Source: Ardenticatenaceae bacterium
Lineage (GTDB): Bacteria > Chloroflexota > Anaerolineae > Promineifilales > Promineifilaceae
DNA length: 64,000 nt
Direction: 5' to 3'
Assembly (NCBI GenBank): GCA_020634435.1
Contig: JACKBS010000005.1
Span: 124,001 to 188,000 of the forward strand
Numbering within the stretch: the first letter of the stretch is position 1; each line of letters opens with the position of its first letter. Both the position numbers and the translations under genes were made by a program. Under the pieces are notes generated by a model. The model searched no databases. It was not told the origin of the DNA and worked only from the letters and a program-made list of their open reading frames with translations. Below, in pieces: positions 51,515 to 60,702 of the stretch.

Positions 51515-52765
51515 CTACTCAATAATGGGGTCGTCGTAGTAGAAGGGCACGACCTGGAACCAGGTGTTGCCAATTTGCAGCGGCACCGGATTGCCCTGGT
51601 TATCCACAAAGGTGAACATGTCGCTGCGGTTTTGGCGCAGCCAGGTCACGTCATATTCGTGGCCGTCGCGGATGAGCATGGCGTAGCCACTGCCCCAAAT
51701 TTGAATTTCCGTGGTGTATAGGTCGCAGCCGCCGTCTTCGCGGGGGTAGACGCAAATTTCGTGGTTAAACACGTGCGGTGCGTACAGGATGATGACGTTG
51801 GCCGCGCTCACTTGCTCGCCGTTGTTGCCATCCACAAAGGGCACATCATCGACGGTGCGGTAGTAACGGCCGTTTGTCTCATCATATTCCCACACAACCT
51901 TGGACCAGGTGGAATAATGCAGCTCCACGTAGCTAGCCGGATCGCCCCCCTCCGGCGGCGTGGTATCAAAGGCCATGTTGGCGGTAAAGTTCGGGGCACG
52001 ATTGTCATGGCCCCATTCAACGGAATCCCACAATTCGGCCGTGTGCGCATACAGCGTGTGCTCAAACGGAATGTTCGGATCGTCTTCTTTGCGGTAAAAG
52101 CCGGTGGCCGTTTCGCGGTAGATGCGGTCACCAATGTCGGACTGGGCAATGGCATCCAGAACCAGCGGATGCGACCCAGACATGAAGATGGCGGCATCAT
52201 ACATGGCCGGCAGCTCTTTGTCGATGAGGCGCGCGCTGCGGATGGGGCCAACGTCGGACGGCGTCTGGCCGTAGAAGATGGCGGTAAAGCGGGTGATGTT
52301 GGTTTCGGTTACGTGCTCAAACACCAGGTCAGCCTGGCCAATGCCGTGCTGCGGCCGAGTAAATTGCGGCGGATTGTTGGAGATTTTGATAGCAATCGGC
52401 CGTCGTTGCAAAACAGAAGGATCGGCCATTAGCTCACCCGTCAGAGGATTGCGATCAGTGCCAAAATCGGCCTTGCTGTAAAGGGCGACTGGCTCCGGCG
52501 TGGCGGTCGGTACGGGTGGCACAGTCGCGGTCGGCTCATTGTCCACCACGGCGGGTGGTGGCAGGGTATTGGTGGGGACAACGGGTGGCGGTAACGTGGC
52601 CGTGGCGGCAGGTACGGCCGTTTCCACTACAGCAACGGCCGTTGGCGAATCCACGGCCGCAGCGTTCACGGGGCTGGAATTGTCTGCTCCCCCACAGGCC
52701 ACCAGGCCCATGACCATCATAAAGAAAAGGATAAGCTGGATTGTTTTTTGGAATGTTTTTGCCAT
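51515..52765 (-). CDS. DUF3048 (YerB-like) lipoprotein
   Basis: A 416-residue exported lipoprotein: signal with lipobox ending GLVACGG (Cys24), then a long Val/Thr/Pro linker (residues 30-100), then the DUF3048 domain (RNPLTGELM, RRPIAIKISNNPPQFTRPQH, GIGQADLVFEHVTETNITRF, FYGQTPSDVGPIRSARLID). The C-terminal part (EIQIWGSGYAMLIRDGHEYD, VTWLRQNR) matches the second half of YerB-type proteins. The function of this family is unknown; it is typical of Gram-positive-like and Chloroflexota envelopes. Confidence 0.9.
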   Translation of the reverse strand: MAKTFQKTIQLILFFMMVMGLVACGGADNSSPVNAAAVDSPTAVAVVETAVPAATATLPPPVVPTNTLPPPAVVDNEPTATVPPVPTATPEPVALYSKADFGTDRNPLTGELMADPSVLQRRPIAIKISNNPPQFTRPQHGIGQADLVFEHVTETNITRFTAIFYGQTPSDVGPIRSARLIDKELPAMYDAAIFMSGSHPLVLDAIAQSDIGDRIYRETATGFYRKEDDPNIPFEHTLYAHTAELWDSVEWGHDNRAPNFTANMAFDTTPPEGGDPASYVELHYSTWSKVVWEYDETNGRYYRTVDDVPFVDGNNGEQVSAANVIILYAPHVFNHEICVYPREDGGCDLYTTEIQIWGSGYAMLIRDGHEYDVTWLRQNRSDMFTFVDNQGNPVPLQIGNTWFQVVPFYYDDPIIE

Positions 52766-52805
52766 TCGGTTATTTTAGTCCCGGATGACCTTTGAAGCCA
52801 AAAGA

Positions 52806-52840
52806 GAAACGGCCGTATTTGCTGAGGATACGGCCGTTTC
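52806..52840 (-). terminator. Hairpin made of two ACGGCCGT palindromes
   Basis: GAAACGGCCGTAT (52806-52818) pairs with ATACGGCCGTTTC (52828-52840) around nine bases, 22 bases past the stop of the minus-strand gene ending at 52863. On the minus strand it is followed by a T-rich stretch (TCTCTTTT). It also could fold as two local hairpins, since each half contains its own palindrome. Confidence 0.65.
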
Positions 52841-52862
52841 CATCACCTACACACATTACACA

Positions 52863-54380
52863 TCAATTCGAGACAAACGGTACAAAAATAAACGAATATG
52901 GTGGCTCCAATGCGCCTATATCGCAGCGCTGGATCGAGGCATCGGGACGGCCGTTCCCTACCTGATCAAACAAATTAGGCTGGCCATCGCCAAACAGCGG
53001 GTTGGTGCCCGTTGATACGAAAGTGCAATTAACGGGCGGAATACGATTCAATGCAGGGCTGACTACCGAGAGCGGAAAATAAGGCGGTGAGCCGGTTTGG
53101 CTGCCTAAATCTGGGTCCACACCGACCAAATCTTCATTCACGCCGTTTGTAATGGTAGTTGTGCCCGTGATGATACCCAGCATGTTGTATCCTTCAGAAA
53201 CCAACCCGGTGGTATCGCCAATGTCTGGCTGGAGAGGCTCATCGCCATTGTTAATTACATCAGGTGAATAATTGTCGATGTTGCCATAGATGATGCTACC
53301 TTTAAGGTGCAAGACACCCTGGTTGCGAATGCCACCGCCAAAGCCGCCAAATTGGGCATCAAAATCGGCCGTATTATTGGTGATGGTTACGTTGGTTAAA
53401 TACATTTGGCCAGAGTTGCGAATGCCGCCACCGCTGCCGTTGGTCCGGTTGCCGCTGATGGTGCTATTGGCGATGTTCATAACCGCGGCCGAGAAAAAGT
53501 TCCCGACGCCCCCTGAATGTCCATCTGATTCGTTGTTGAGAATGGCGCTGTTCAGGATGTTTACCGTCCCACCGATGTTGGAGAGCCCGCCACCTGAAGA
53601 TGTGCCAGAAATTACCTGTGCCGAGTTGCCAACAATCACGCTGTTACTCACATTGACCGTGCCCCAATCATTGTAAATGCCGCCGCCGCTGCCAAAGGTG
53701 GAGGAGTTGTCTTCGATGGTGCTGTTAATGATGTTGAGAACACCAAGCTGCGTACTGACTCCGCTGCCGCTGGCAATGCCGCCCCCGTTGGTAATTTCTG
53801 TGCCCGTCAAACGGCCGTCTGCTACCACACTATCTTGCACCGTCAACACATCATCCACATTGCGAATGTTGCCGCCATTGCTGCCCTGGGGCGGACGGCC
53901 GTTTTGTATCGTTATGCTCGCCAGGGTTACCGTAATGCTGTTGCTTTGCGCCGGATCAATATCAAAAACGCGGTCCAGCAGATTGGCATCCAAAACCGTA
54001 TTGCCCGCGCCCGCCCCCTGAATCGTCATCGAAACCAGAATGTCAAAGTCGCCCGCGGCATTGGCGTCTTCGTCTGCGCTGCCCACCGTTAAAAAGTAGC
54101 TGCCCGCGGGCACAGAAATCACGTAATCGCCGCTGCCAGAAATGGCGCAGCCCGCAACCGCGCTGCCCGTGTTGGCGCTCTGGATCGCTTCACGCAGCGA
54201 GCAGTCGCTGTCGCTGTTCAGCTCATCAACCGTAGTATTGACGGTGATGGTGGCCTGAACGGCCGTTGGCGCCGCCTTCATCTGTTGAAACAAGAGGAGA
54301 AATAAGAGCGCGGGCAGGAGAAATACGGCCGTTCCCCGCAGCAGCTTTCCGATTGGCAAAGACAAAGAGAAATAATTCAT
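52863..54380 (-). CDS. Secreted CSLREA-domain beta-helix protein
   Basis: A 505-residue exported protein. After the signal helix (GTAVFLLPALLFLLLFQQMK) comes the CSLREA motif (SDCSLREAIQSANTG, residues about 58-72) and a right-handed parallel beta-helix built from repeats such as NGGGIASGSG, SGGGIYNDWG, SSGGGLSNIG, HSGGVGNFF, SGGGIRNSG and FGGGIRNQG. It ends with SFIFVPFVSN. Proteins of this type are surface or secreted and often bind or cut polysaccharides; no catalytic residue is obvious here. Low HIP density inside the repeats is notable compared with neighbours. Confidence 0.85.
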   Translation of the reverse strand: MNYFSLSLPIGKLLRGTAVFLLPALLFLLLFQQMKAAPTAVQATITVNTTVDELNSDSDCSLREAIQSANTGSAVAGCAISGSGDYVISVPAGSYFLTVGSADEDANAAGDFDILVSMTIQGAGAGNTVLDANLLDRVFDIDPAQSNSITVTLASITIQNGRPPQGSNGGNIRNVDDVLTVQDSVVADGRLTGTEITNGGGIASGSGVSTQLGVLNIINSTIEDNSSTFGSGGGIYNDWGTVNVSNSVIVGNSAQVISGTSSGGGLSNIGGTVNILNSAILNNESDGHSGGVGNFFSAAVMNIANSTISGNRTNGSGGGIRNSGQMYLTNVTITNNTADFDAQFGGFGGGIRNQGVLHLKGSIIYGNIDNYSPDVINNGDEPLQPDIGDTTGLVSEGYNMLGIITGTTTITNGVNEDLVGVDPDLGSQTGSPPYFPLSVVSPALNRIPPVNCTFVSTGTNPLFGDGQPNLFDQVGNGRPDASIQRCDIGALEPPYSFIFVPFVSN

Positions 54381-54706
54381 GGCAAGCCCATCCTTTTTGT
54401 TGACTGTCCAACAATAAATGATGGCTCCCCATTGAAAACCTGCCTGCCCAAACGTGAACAGGCAGTTAGATCTTTAACTCAAAACGCGTAAAGGAATTCC
54501 GTTGACGGCGGGTACGGCCGCTTCCGCCCGCGACCCGTCATAAATGTTAGGAGCAGCATTGGCTATTTCGCTGCTTCCACAGATTGATAGTGCGATAACC
54601 TAAAGCATTGGGTTATTTTATTGACTTTGAAGATGGAAGCCAAAATAAACGGCCGTATTCATGAGAAAATACGGCCGTTTATTCTACGCTCGCCCAAAGA
54701 TGAATG
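54381..54706. other. Intergenic region of 326 bases
   Basis: No gene seen. It holds a small hairpin (CTGCCTG 54440-54446 with CAGGCAG 54459-54465) near the left and the paired-palindrome hairpin at 54644-54683 on the right. A single CGGCCG near 54520 has lost its flanking T. Confidence 0.4.
54644..54683 (-). terminator. Perfect 16-base hairpin made of two ACGGCCGT palindromes
   Basis: AATAAACGGCCGTATT (54644-54659) pairs perfectly with AATACGGCCGTTTATT (54668-54683) around eight bases, 24 bases past the stop at 54707 on the minus strand. The long stem fits a terminator, though the trailing T run is short. Confidence 0.7.
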
Positions 54707-56509
54707 TTATGGCACGGTTATAAAAGGTAGATACAGTTTGTTTGAAAATTCAGGGCTAACGAAGGCGGCATATAAATCCGAACCATCATCGACAGGCGTT
54801 TCACCCTGCCAAATAATATAAGAACCGCCCGAACCATCTGTAACTACATAGGTGCCACCACTAACCGGTTCCATCTCATCCCCCGCTGTCAAATCCTGCA
54901 TACCGCGAACGGCATCCCAGTGCAATATATTACCCGCCAGGAGGTGAAGCTCGTCCTTGCTGTCCAACCAAAAATCAACCGAAGTTGACTCACCAACCCC
55001 GTTGGCCACCACATTTTGAGCGGCCTCACCCAGGATGGACGAAGCTGGAGTGATGCTGTCATCGTTCGATTGCCAAATGTAAAATGGCGGGTCGTTGCCC
55101 ACATCGGAAAATTCCACGTAGGCTACGCCATTGCGGGCCACAACACGACCCAAAAACAAGCTATTGAGAGAAGCTGGCGGCTGGATGGTGCTGGCTGACT
55201 GGCTGTTGTAATAAAACGGTGTATCTTCTTGCCACGCAATGTGAACTGTGTCTGTTTCATCGACAACCATCCTTACATTTTGCGGATCGGCAGGCGTGCC
55301 TGAATGGTTGGAAATATTGATTGGCTCTGTCATGTCTGACCGCCAGTAAAACAGGTCGTTCAGGTGTCCAGGAAAGTTTGCATCTTCTGCCTGCCACAAA
55401 TAATGGATGTGATTGCCGATACGGCCGTTCCCCACCGCCAGAATATTTGCTGTTCCAGGCAAATCCGGGATGAGTGTTGCCGATTGGCTCATCGTATCAA
55501 AATGATAGACGCCACCATCTACATAATAAAAGTGGCCGTTACTATTGCCATCAGCATAAAATAACGAAGGGTTATCATCTGGTAGCAGCAAATTCACACC
55601 GCTATCTGTATCCCCATAATACACATCGTAACCTCCTCCTGCTGAAGATTCACCCCATTGAACATGAAAAACCCCATTACCATCAAAATGGAAACTTCTT
55701 AGTAAAGCTTCATCTCCCGGCAAGCCAGGCTGCCGAATTGGCTGAGCTACGCCCGTTTCTGAACTCCAAAAAAATGGCTCGGGGTCGCCGGAACCATTTT
55801 CATCGAGATCCTGCCATAAGGCGTACACATAGTTACCATGCGCTTCCAAGGCCATTGCCTGGGTTACGTTAAACTGGCCAAGCGACAGCCCTGTGCCCAG
55901 CGATACTTTTTGGGTTGTGCCACTTACTTCAGACCAGTAAAAAATGTTTGGCTGAAATGTGCCCGCATTCACGGCCTCAGCCCATAATGCATGGGCCTTA
56001 TTTTGACTGTCCAACACAATAAACAAATTACCAACATCGCCATTGCTTAACGCGTGGTCACTAATGTTGGTCGGCTCTGCCATGCCAGTTTTCCAGAAAA
56101 ATACGTCTTGTCGTTCATTCCCGCCAACATCTTCGCTCCAGACCACATAAAGATTGTCGGCATCATCCAAAACCGCTTTGTATTGCGGATTGTTGTAAAG
56201 TCCTACTAATCCTGTGGTTACCGTGCGGTCCGTCAGCTTGGTGACGGTGCCTTCCGGTAATTGCGCATAAAACAGGTCTGAGTCATTAATCGAATCAATG
56301 TTTTCCGACCAGATCACGTGGGCACCGTAGTTCCCAGCCAGCACAACTGGATTATTTGCCTTATAAAAGGTGCTGTCACGATCCGTCAGCCGTAAAGTGG
56401 AAAGCGGGGCAGGCGCACCCATCACTTCAGCACGGCTGGTTTGATAAAACAGGGCAAGAACAAAGAAGAGGCTGATTACGATTGTCAGCAAGCCCAGTTT
56501 TTTTTGCAT
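54707..56509 (-). CDS. Secreted beta-propeller-like protein
   Basis: A 600-residue exported protein with signal peptide MQKKLGLLTIVISLFFVLAL. Repeated blades of about 60 residues show a pattern of YVVWSEDVGGN, HALWAEAVN, YALWQDLDENGSG, FHVQWGESSAGGG, HYLWQAED and HIAWQED, with Trp at fixed positions, typical of beta-propeller repeats (BNR/TolB-like). It ends in NKLYLPFITVP. The function is unknown. A+T content is above the neighbours and only one ACGGCCGT lies inside 1.8 kb. Confidence 0.75.
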   Translation of the reverse strand: MQKKLGLLTIVISLFFVLALFYQTSRAEVMGAPAPLSTLRLTDRDSTFYKANNPVVLAGNYGAHVIWSENIDSINDSDLFYAQLPEGTVTKLTDRTVTTGLVGLYNNPQYKAVLDDADNLYVVWSEDVGGNERQDVFFWKTGMAEPTNISDHALSNGDVGNLFIVLDSQNKAHALWAEAVNAGTFQPNIFYWSEVSGTTQKVSLGTGLSLGQFNVTQAMALEAHGNYVYALWQDLDENGSGDPEPFFWSSETGVAQPIRQPGLPGDEALLRSFHFDGNGVFHVQWGESSAGGGYDVYYGDTDSGVNLLLPDDNPSLFYADGNSNGHFYYVDGGVYHFDTMSQSATLIPDLPGTANILAVGNGRIGNHIHYLWQAEDANFPGHLNDLFYWRSDMTEPINISNHSGTPADPQNVRMVVDETDTVHIAWQEDTPFYYNSQSASTIQPPASLNSLFLGRVVARNGVAYVEFSDVGNDPPFYIWQSNDDSITPASSILGEAAQNVVANGVGESTSVDFWLDSKDELHLLAGNILHWDAVRGMQDLTAGDEMEPVSGGTYVVTDGSGGSYIIWQGETPVDDGSDLYAAFVSPEFSNKLYLPFITVP

Positions 56510-56611
56510 TAAAAAACTCCTTTTGTTTGGGTGTATGAGAGAAATTGGCTTTTTCAGATGTAAAGCCGTTCAACTATTTTGGGCACGATCTGCAATTTGA
56601 ATAATAACAAA

Positions 56612-56645
56612 AAAACGGCCGTTTTGCTTATGAAAACGGCCGTTT
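56612..56645 (-). terminator. Hairpin made of two ACGGCCGT palindromes
   Basis: AAAACGGCCGTTTT (56612-56625) and AAAACGGCCGTTT (56633-56645) lie 27 bases past the radical SAM gene stop on the minus strand, with a seven-base spacer. Pairing of the two halves gives a stem ending in T-rich sequence. Confidence 0.65.
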
Positions 56646-56671
56646 ACCTTTCATTTCTAACTTTTCACTTT

Positions 56672-58618
56672 CTACCGAATCACCGTCAGCGGAATCCCCT
56701 CCACCTCTGGCACCGGCTTCTGGCGCAGTTTGTGGTGCGGGCGCGTCGGCACGGGCGGGCACTCCCACGCCTCGTCTTCCGTCTCGCGGCGCAAATCCTT
56801 CAGCTTGGGCAAGATGCCACAGGCAAAACATTGGTTGCGGCAGTCAACCCGCGTTTCTTGCCCCTGGCTCATCAAATAATCCTGCGTCAGGAACTTCTTC
56901 GTCACCGCAATGTCGATGTGTTCCCACGGGAAAATTTCGTCGATGGTGCGGCGGCGGTGGGTGTAAAAGCGCGGCTCCAGCCCCACCTCATCCAGCGCCT
57001 CCTGCCACGCATCTTCCATATAATGTTCGTGCCAGGCATCGAACTTCGCCCCCTTGCGCCAGGCCAGCTCGATCACCTCACCCATGCGCCGGTCACCCCG
57101 GCTGAGGAAACCCTCAAACAACGACTCCTTCGGCTCGTTCCAGCGCAGCTTCAGACCCGAGCCACGCATTTCGTTGCGCAGCAGGTCGATCTTGGCATAC
57201 ACATTTTCCACTTCGTCCATCGGTTCCCACTGGAACGGCGTCTGCGGCTTGGGGATGAAGGTACTGACGCCCACATTCACGCTGGCTTTGTTGTTGTGGA
57301 ACTTGCGCCCCTCAGCCAACACCTGCCGAGCCAGATCGGCAATCGCCTGCACATCTTCCATCGTTTCCATCGGATGCCCAATCATGAAGTACAGCTTGAT
57401 GCTGCGCCAGTCGCGCCGGTAAATTTCGCGGGCCGTTTCTAGCAGTTCCTCGTGCGTCACGTACTTGTTGATGATGTTGCGCATCTTTTCGGTCGCGGCT
57501 TCCGGGGCCAGCGTAAAGCCGCCGCGCCGCTGATCGCCCAAATTGTCCATCAGCTGCGTGGAAACCGATTCAATGCGCAGCGACGGCAGCGAAATATTCA
57601 GCCCCAGATGGCCAAATCGCTGACCAATTTTTTCGGTGAGTTCCAGCACATTTGTGTAATCGCTGGATGAGAGCGACAGCAGGGCAATTTCCTCATAGCC
57701 AGTGCTTTCCAGAATTTGCTCCATTGCCGTCAGCACTTCTTCGACGGGGCGTTCGCGCACCGGGCGCGTGACCATACCAGCGTGGCAAAAGCGGCAGCCA
57801 CGGGTGCAGCCGCGCATAATCTCAACCGGAGCGCGATTGTGCACCAGCTCGACAAACGGAATAATGAACTTTGTCACGGGCGGCGGCAGCACCGGCACGA
57901 TGGTTTTGAGCACTTTGGCCGGTGCTTCCGGCATGTTGGGCGTAATCGACTTAACCGCGCCGTTGTCGTGGTAGGTCACATCGTAGAAGCGGGGCACGTA
58001 GCAGCCCTCAATCTGGGCGATGTAGCGCAACTGCGTTTCGCGGTCCAGGTGGGCGGCGGCACGCATCACGCCAATGATCTTCAAAATCGCCTCTTCACCC
58101 TCACCAATGACAAACACGTCGATGAAGGGTGACATCGGTTCCGGGTTGTAGCAGGCATGCCCGCCAGCAATTACCAGCGGGTAGCTGGCATCGCGGTCTT
58201 CGGCACGTACCGGCATTCCGGCCAGGTCAATGAGATTCAGTGCGTTGGTGAACAGCTGCTCATACGGCAGGCTGATGGCCAGCATGTCAAAGTCACGGAT
58301 GGGGTGTTTGGTTTCCAGCGAGAAAAGCGGCAGGTCGCGCTCGCGCATCACCGCTTCCATATCTTCCCACGGGCAGTAGGTCCGCTCCGCTAGCAAATTG
58401 CGGTGCTTGTTGATGAGGTCATACATGATCATCAAGCCCAGGTTAGACATGCCCAAATCGTAAATATCCGGGAAGGCCAGGGCCACTTTGTAATCAATCT
58501 CGGCCCAATCTTTAACGACCTGGTTGTACTCGCCGCCCGTGTAGCGTCCAGGCTTGGTCACACGCGGCAAAATACGTTCCAGCATCGCTTCAATTTGTTC
58601 AGGGGTGCTGTTTTTCAT
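56672..58618 (-). CDS. B12-binding-type radical SAM protein (TIGR03960-like)
   Basis: A 648-residue radical S-adenosylmethionine enzyme. The 4Fe-4S binding Cys are Cys271, Cys275 and Cys278 in RGCTRGCRFCHAG. The N-terminal half has a cobalamin-binding-like Rossmann region (DYKVALAFPDIYDLGMSNLG) and the family signature AGGHACYNPEPMSPFIDVFV, IGEGEEAI. The C-terminal part includes MIGHPMETMEDVQAI and a Cys pair (CRNQCFACG). In related genomes it is linked to a DUF2344 partner and to ribosomal or RNase genes; here it stands alone. The precise substrate is unknown. Confidence 0.92.
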   Translation of the reverse strand: MKNSTPEQIEAMLERILPRVTKPGRYTGGEYNQVVKDWAEIDYKVALAFPDIYDLGMSNLGLMIMYDLINKHRNLLAERTYCPWEDMEAVMRERDLPLFSLETKHPIRDFDMLAISLPYEQLFTNALNLIDLAGMPVRAEDRDASYPLVIAGGHACYNPEPMSPFIDVFVIGEGEEAILKIIGVMRAAAHLDRETQLRYIAQIEGCYVPRFYDVTYHDNGAVKSITPNMPEAPAKVLKTIVPVLPPPVTKFIIPFVELVHNRAPVEIMRGCTRGCRFCHAGMVTRPVRERPVEEVLTAMEQILESTGYEEIALLSLSSSDYTNVLELTEKIGQRFGHLGLNISLPSLRIESVSTQLMDNLGDQRRGGFTLAPEAATEKMRNIINKYVTHEELLETAREIYRRDWRSIKLYFMIGHPMETMEDVQAIADLARQVLAEGRKFHNNKASVNVGVSTFIPKPQTPFQWEPMDEVENVYAKIDLLRNEMRGSGLKLRWNEPKESLFEGFLSRGDRRMGEVIELAWRKGAKFDAWHEHYMEDAWQEALDEVGLEPRFYTHRRRTIDEIFPWEHIDIAVTKKFLTQDYLMSQGQETRVDCRNQCFACGILPKLKDLRRETEDEAWECPPVPTRPHHKLRQKPVPEVEGIPLTVIR

Positions 58619-59134
58619 AAGTTAACTCAACGAATCCAAATTTATTGTTCATGCAGCAGGCGACTTGGTGCCTGTTGTTGAATCAAGTGCCATTATAACA
58701 AAGTTCAATAATTTGTCGGTTAGGCTGCTAGATGAAGGTCGGCAAATGTGTTGTCATTATAGTTCACGCAAAGACGCCAAGTTTTTCCTCACACAGTTTG
58801 GCGTCCTTGCGCGAGTATCCCGCCTGAAAATTATTTACGACACCGCCGGGTAACGGCCGTTTCCCACCTATCTCCCTGCTGCGTAGCCCAATCGTTGAAA
58901 ATCCCCGAAATTTTGCATCAACAGCGTCAAGTTGTACATGCAAAAAGTCGCTAAACTACGCAGCAGTGTCTGGATCGGAAGCCAGACGCACAACCCCTGT
59001 CAGCAATGTGGCGAACAGTTGCAGAAGTTGGCGACAACAGACTTCTGTACCCCCTCTGTCACAGTTGGTACACAGCGAACCAACAGAGGCAAATCGACCC
59101 ACTCTGTACAGAAACTGAAAAAGGATCATCCTAC
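58619..59134. other. Intergenic region of 516 bases
   Basis: No gene recognised. It contains a GCAAAG-family repeat (58763-58814), one ACGGCCGT within a longer palindrome (GGGTAACGGCCGTTTCCC, near 58848) and a small inverted repeat CAGAAG/CTTCTG near 59022-59045. The right end supplies the ribosome binding site for the Yip1 gene. Confidence 0.4.
58763..58814. repeat. Intergenic inverted repeat, GCAAAG family
   Basis: TTCACGCAAAGACGCCAA faces TTTGGCGTCCTTGCGCGA, arms inverted around about 16 bases. Confidence 0.65.
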
Positions 59135-59914
59135 ATGAGTGATTTGTCTGTTTCAACGTATGAATCGGGCGGGCGCTGGCGGTTTAACTGGGTTCTGCCC
59201 GTGCTGTTCCAACCGCGTCGCGCCTTTACCCAAATTGTGGAGCTGGATACGGCCGTTTGGCACACCCCCATCCTCATCCTCGTCCTCACCGGACTGGTGC
59301 GCACCCTGGTGCAAGGCGGCCTCAAAGCCGCGGCCGCCGCCAGCGGCCAGATCAGCCTGCCGCCGGGCTGGGAATATTACACGCCAGAGCAGCAAGCCCA
59401 ATTCCAACAAGCGATGACCGCCACCAGCGGCCCCGTTTTTACCTACGTGTTACCCGCTGTTGTCGCCATTTTGGGCGTTTACCTGGGCTGGCTTGTGCTC
59501 GGTTGGCTGCTGCATTTGGGTCTCACCTTGCTGGGCGGGCGGCTGAGCAGCCAACAGGTCCTCAACGTCACGGCGTGGTCGCTGCTGCCCTTTGCCATGC
59601 GCGACGTCGTGCGCACCATCGCCATGTGGAACAACGGCCAGGAGCTCACCAACCTGGGACTATCTGGCTTTGCTCCGGTAGGTGAAGGCACCGCCTTCCT
59701 CTACCTGGCAGCGCTGCTTGCCTTTGTAGACATCTACCTGCTGTGGCACTGGCTGCTCCTGGGCAAAGGTCTGGCGCTTGGAGCCAACCTGGGCAAAACA
59801 AAAACGTGGACGGCCGTTCTCATCACCGTGCTCGTTCTCTTCCTGCTGCGCGGCGTCCCCGCCCTCATCTCCGCCCAATTTAGCGATCTGACGGTGATAC
59901 GGCCGTTCTTCTAA
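59135..59914 (+). CDS. Yip1 family membrane protein
   Basis: A 259-residue protein with about five hydrophobic segments (WHTPILILVLTGLVRTLVQG; FTYVLPAVVAILGVYLGWLV; VTAWSLLPFAMRDVV; FLYLAALLAFVDIYLLWHWL; AVLITVLVLFLLRGVPALIS). The start region (FNWVLPVLFQPRRAFTQIVE) shows the Yip1 pattern of Pro-x-x-x-F near the first helix. ATG 59135 is preceded by AAAAGGA. It heads an operon with an ABC ATPase, an exported CARDB-like protein and an FtsX-type permease. Its role may be to assist membrane insertion or to form part of the transport complex. Confidence 0.82.
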   Translation: MSDLSVSTYESGGRWRFNWVLPVLFQPRRAFTQIVELDTAVWHTPILILVLTGLVRTLVQGGLKAAAAASGQISLPPGWEYYTPEQQAQFQQAMTATSGPVFTYVLPAVVAILGVYLGWLVLGWLLHLGLTLLGGRLSSQQVLNVTAWSLLPFAMRDVVRTIAMWNNGQELTNLGLSGFAPVGEGTAFLYLAALLAFVDIYLLWHWLLLGKGLALGANLGKTKTWTAVLITVLVLFLLRGVPALISAQFSDLTVIRPFF

Positions 59915-59979
59915 TTACCCAATTACTCAATTACACAATGACAGTCAGTAATTAGGTAATTGAGTAATTAAGTAATTGA
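59914..59979. repeat. Dispersed inverted repeat, AATTACC family
   Basis: AATTACCCAATTACTCAATT faces TTAGGTAATTGAGTAATT, between the Yip1 and ABC genes. It forms a long A+T-rich hairpin. Confidence 0.65.
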
Positions 59980-59988
59980 CATAAAACC

Positions 59989-60690
59989 ATGTCTTTCATC
60001 ACCATCACCAACCTGCGCAAAACGTACCAGATGGGGCGCGAAAAAGTGCATGCCCTGGCGGATGTCAGCCTGAGCGTTGAGCCAAACACCTTTTGGGCCG
60101 TCATGGGGCCGTCCGGGTCCGGCAAAAGCACACTGCTTTATCTGCTGGGCGGGCTGGATCGCCCTAGCAGCGGCGAGATTCGCGTCGGCGACAAATCCAT
60201 CGGCACGCTGGATGAGAACGGGCTGGCCAGTTACCGTCAGCAGACGATTGGCTTCATCTTTCAATCGTTCAACCTCATCCCCAGCCTGAGCGCTCTGGAC
60301 AACGTCGCTTTTCCCATGCGATTTGCCCGCGTGCCGCGCCAGCCGCGCTACGCCCGCGCCTTTGAGCTGCTCCAGCGCGTGGGGCTGGCCGACCGCATCC
60401 ACCACAAACCCACCGAGCTTTCTGGCGGGCAGCAGCAGCGTGTGGCCGTCGCGCGCGCCCTGGTCAACAATCCGCAGCTCATCCTGGCCGATGAGCCGAC
60501 GGGCAACCTGGACACCGCCAGCGGCAGCAGCATCATGCAGTTGCTGGCCGATTTGCACCAAAACGGCCGTACCGTCCTCGTCGTCACCCACGACCCGCGC
60601 ATGACGGCCTACGCCACCAACACCGTGCACATGCTAGACGGCCGTATCGTTACCGACGCCGAATATGAGGCGGCAACGACCATTCATTAA
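59989..60690 (+). CDS. ABC transporter ATP-binding protein (MacB/LolD class)
   Basis: A 233-residue ATPase with Walker A MGPSGSGKSTLLYLLGGLDR (start near residue 38), Q-loop IGFIFQSFNLIPSLSALDNV, signature LSGGQQQRVAVARALVNNP, Walker B LILADEPTGNLD and H-loop VVTHD. This pattern with NLIPSLSALDNV is typical of the LolD/MacB/FtsE class that pairs with FtsX-type permeases. The permease at 62722 is its natural partner. The likely job is export or extraction at the membrane rather than nutrient uptake. Confidence 0.93.
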   Translation: MSFITITNLRKTYQMGREKVHALADVSLSVEPNTFWAVMGPSGSGKSTLLYLLGGLDRPSSGEIRVGDKSIGTLDENGLASYRQQTIGFIFQSFNLIPSLSALDNVAFPMRFARVPRQPRYARAFELLQRVGLADRIHHKPTELSGGQQQRVAVARALVNNPQLILADEPTGNLDTASGSSIMQLLADLHQNGRTVLVVTHDPRMTAYATNTVHMLDGRIVTDAEYEAATTIH

Positions 60691-60702
60691 AAGGCGAAGG
60701 AT

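Noticed and set aside
53300..53900. Possible tandem DNA repeat or CRISPR-like periodicity
   Set aside because: The period matches beta-helix turns of the CSLREA protein; units are degenerate and no direct repeats with unique spacers exist.
56579..57442. Plus-strand frame opposite the radical SAM gene
   Set aside because: Antisense to a clearly conserved enzyme, no independent support.
58619..59134. Cobalamin riboswitch upstream of the Yip1 operon
   Set aside because: No B12-box-like sequence or matching fold was found in the 516 bases.
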